Below, one piece after another: positions 63,703-64,000 of a DNA stretch of 64,000 bases. Each line of letters opens with the position of its first letter. Within the stretch, counting starts at the first letter, position 1. The DNA is from JABFRJ01 sp031374735 (GTDB lineage: Bacteria > Pseudomonadota > Alphaproteobacteria > Rhizobiales > Hyphomicrobiaceae). Location of the stretch: NCBI GenBank assembly GCA_031374735.1, contig JANMGQ010000046.1, positions 20,334 through 84,333 on the forward strand, in the 5' to 3' direction. A program made the position numbers and the translations under genes. The notes below the pieces were generated by a model that was given only the letters and a program-made list of their open reading frames with translations, did no database searches and was not told the origin of the DNA.

Positions 63703-63746
63703 CTTGGGGCCCAGGCTGTGTGGTTTTCACACAGCCTGGGCCCAAG
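63703..63746. terminator. Long hairpin between the convergent toxin and nuclease genes
   Basis: 19 bp of near-perfect stem (cttggggcccaggctgtgtg, one bulged g, with cacacagcctgggcccaag) around a 5-nt gtttt loop. Lies between converging genes; possibly a bidirectional terminator or a palindromic repeat unit. Confidence 0.6.
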
Positions 63747-63834
63747 TGCTGACGCGGCCACGCCATCCAATTTAAACGGTGTCCCGGAATTTGGCGTGCC
63801 CTTCGCACGACGAATATCCGGGATCCCGTCGACG

Positions 63835-64000
63835 TCAAGGCTCAAGCCCGTGCAAGCGGAGGACTTCGGGATAGAGATCAGCCCACGTTGGATTCACCTG
63901 TTCGATCAACTCGATTTTCCAGTCACGCCGCCGACGCTTCATCAGATACTCGCGCTTTTGCGCGGACGCTGCCGTCTCATGAGCTTCGAAATAGACAAGT
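63835..64000 (-). CDS. GIY-YIG nuclease family protein (C-terminal part)
   Basis: The C-terminal 54 residues; the gene continues past the right edge. LVYFEAHETAASAQKREYLM then KRRRRDWKIELIEQVNPTWA and DLYPE are the end of the short (about 95-residue) UPF0213/YhbQ-like GIY-YIG proteins, where the glutamate near ExHETAxxAxxRE is catalytic. The signature GIY...YIG lies outside the window. Confidence 0.85.
   Translation of the reverse strand, partial: LVYFEAHETAASAQKREYLMKRRRRDWKIELIEQVNPTWADLYPEVLRLHGLEP

Overview
The window comes from a GC-rich alphaproteobacterium, most likely a member of the Hyphomicrobiales (Rhizobiales). The pointers are an alphaproteobacterial SOS box (GTTC-N7-GTTC) upstream of recA, the pyrH-frr-uppS-cdsA-dxr-rseP-bamA gene order, many CaiB, RraA, GST and TtuC-like catabolic genes, and dense small hairpin repeats. 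The genus cannot be resolved from the sequence alone.

Layout. 1-5.5 kb: an ABC exporter (cut by the left edge), recA, an RraA-like protein, a GST and a short ferredoxin-reductase-like protein, all on the minus strand. 5.8-17.5 kb: amtB, then a tightly packed plus-strand five-gene locus built around srfB and srfC homologues. They are flanked by two single-pass membrane proteins that share the same N-terminal domain, and the locus ends in a periplasmic-binding-protein/OmpA fusion. 17.7-24.1 kb: a CaiB-type CoA transferase, a MITE-like element, a GH114-like protein, a CYP102-type P450-reductase fusion and a small secreted protein. 24.6-36.3 kb: a giant DUF11/SdrD_B repeat protein and its putative outer-membrane barrel partner. 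36.3-38.0 kb: a cluster of decayed toxin-antitoxin genes next to an intact ParE-type pair. 38-48.6 kb: lepA, then bamA-rseP-dxr-cdsA-uppS-frr-pyrH (essential envelope and translation genes), all on the minus strand. 48.9-51.4 kb: a PhzF-like gene, a histone-deacetylase-like gene, xseB and tRNA-Thr(GGT). 51.4-54.3 kb: an accessory stretch behind the tRNA, with a RES/Xre toxin-antitoxin pair and overlapping small ORFs. 54.4-64 kb: a secreted metallo-beta-lactamase-fold protein, a LivK-type binding protein, a three-module DUF4189-like protein, hrpB, a tartrate/D-malate-type dehydrogenase, an intact DUF433/DUF5615 toxin-antitoxin pair and the end of a GIY-YIG nuclease gene.

The strongest candidate for an undescribed system is the 7.27-17.52 kb srf locus. 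Its genes overlap or nearly touch, so they probably form one transcription unit. Read together they suggest an assembly running from the cytoplasm to the cell wall: an actin/Hsp70-like SrfB, a GTPase-like SrfC, two inner-membrane proteins sharing an N-terminal domain, and a periplasmic OmpA-type peptidoglycan anchor fused to a PstS-like ligand-binding domain. The physical complex is inference. The gene order, shared domain and motifs are visible in the sequence.

A second point of interest is the toxin-antitoxin graveyard at 36.3-37.0 kb. It holds a frameshifted DUF433 gene, a decayed partner toxin, a frameshifted hicA and a short ORF that carries a 45-bp near-copy of lepA.
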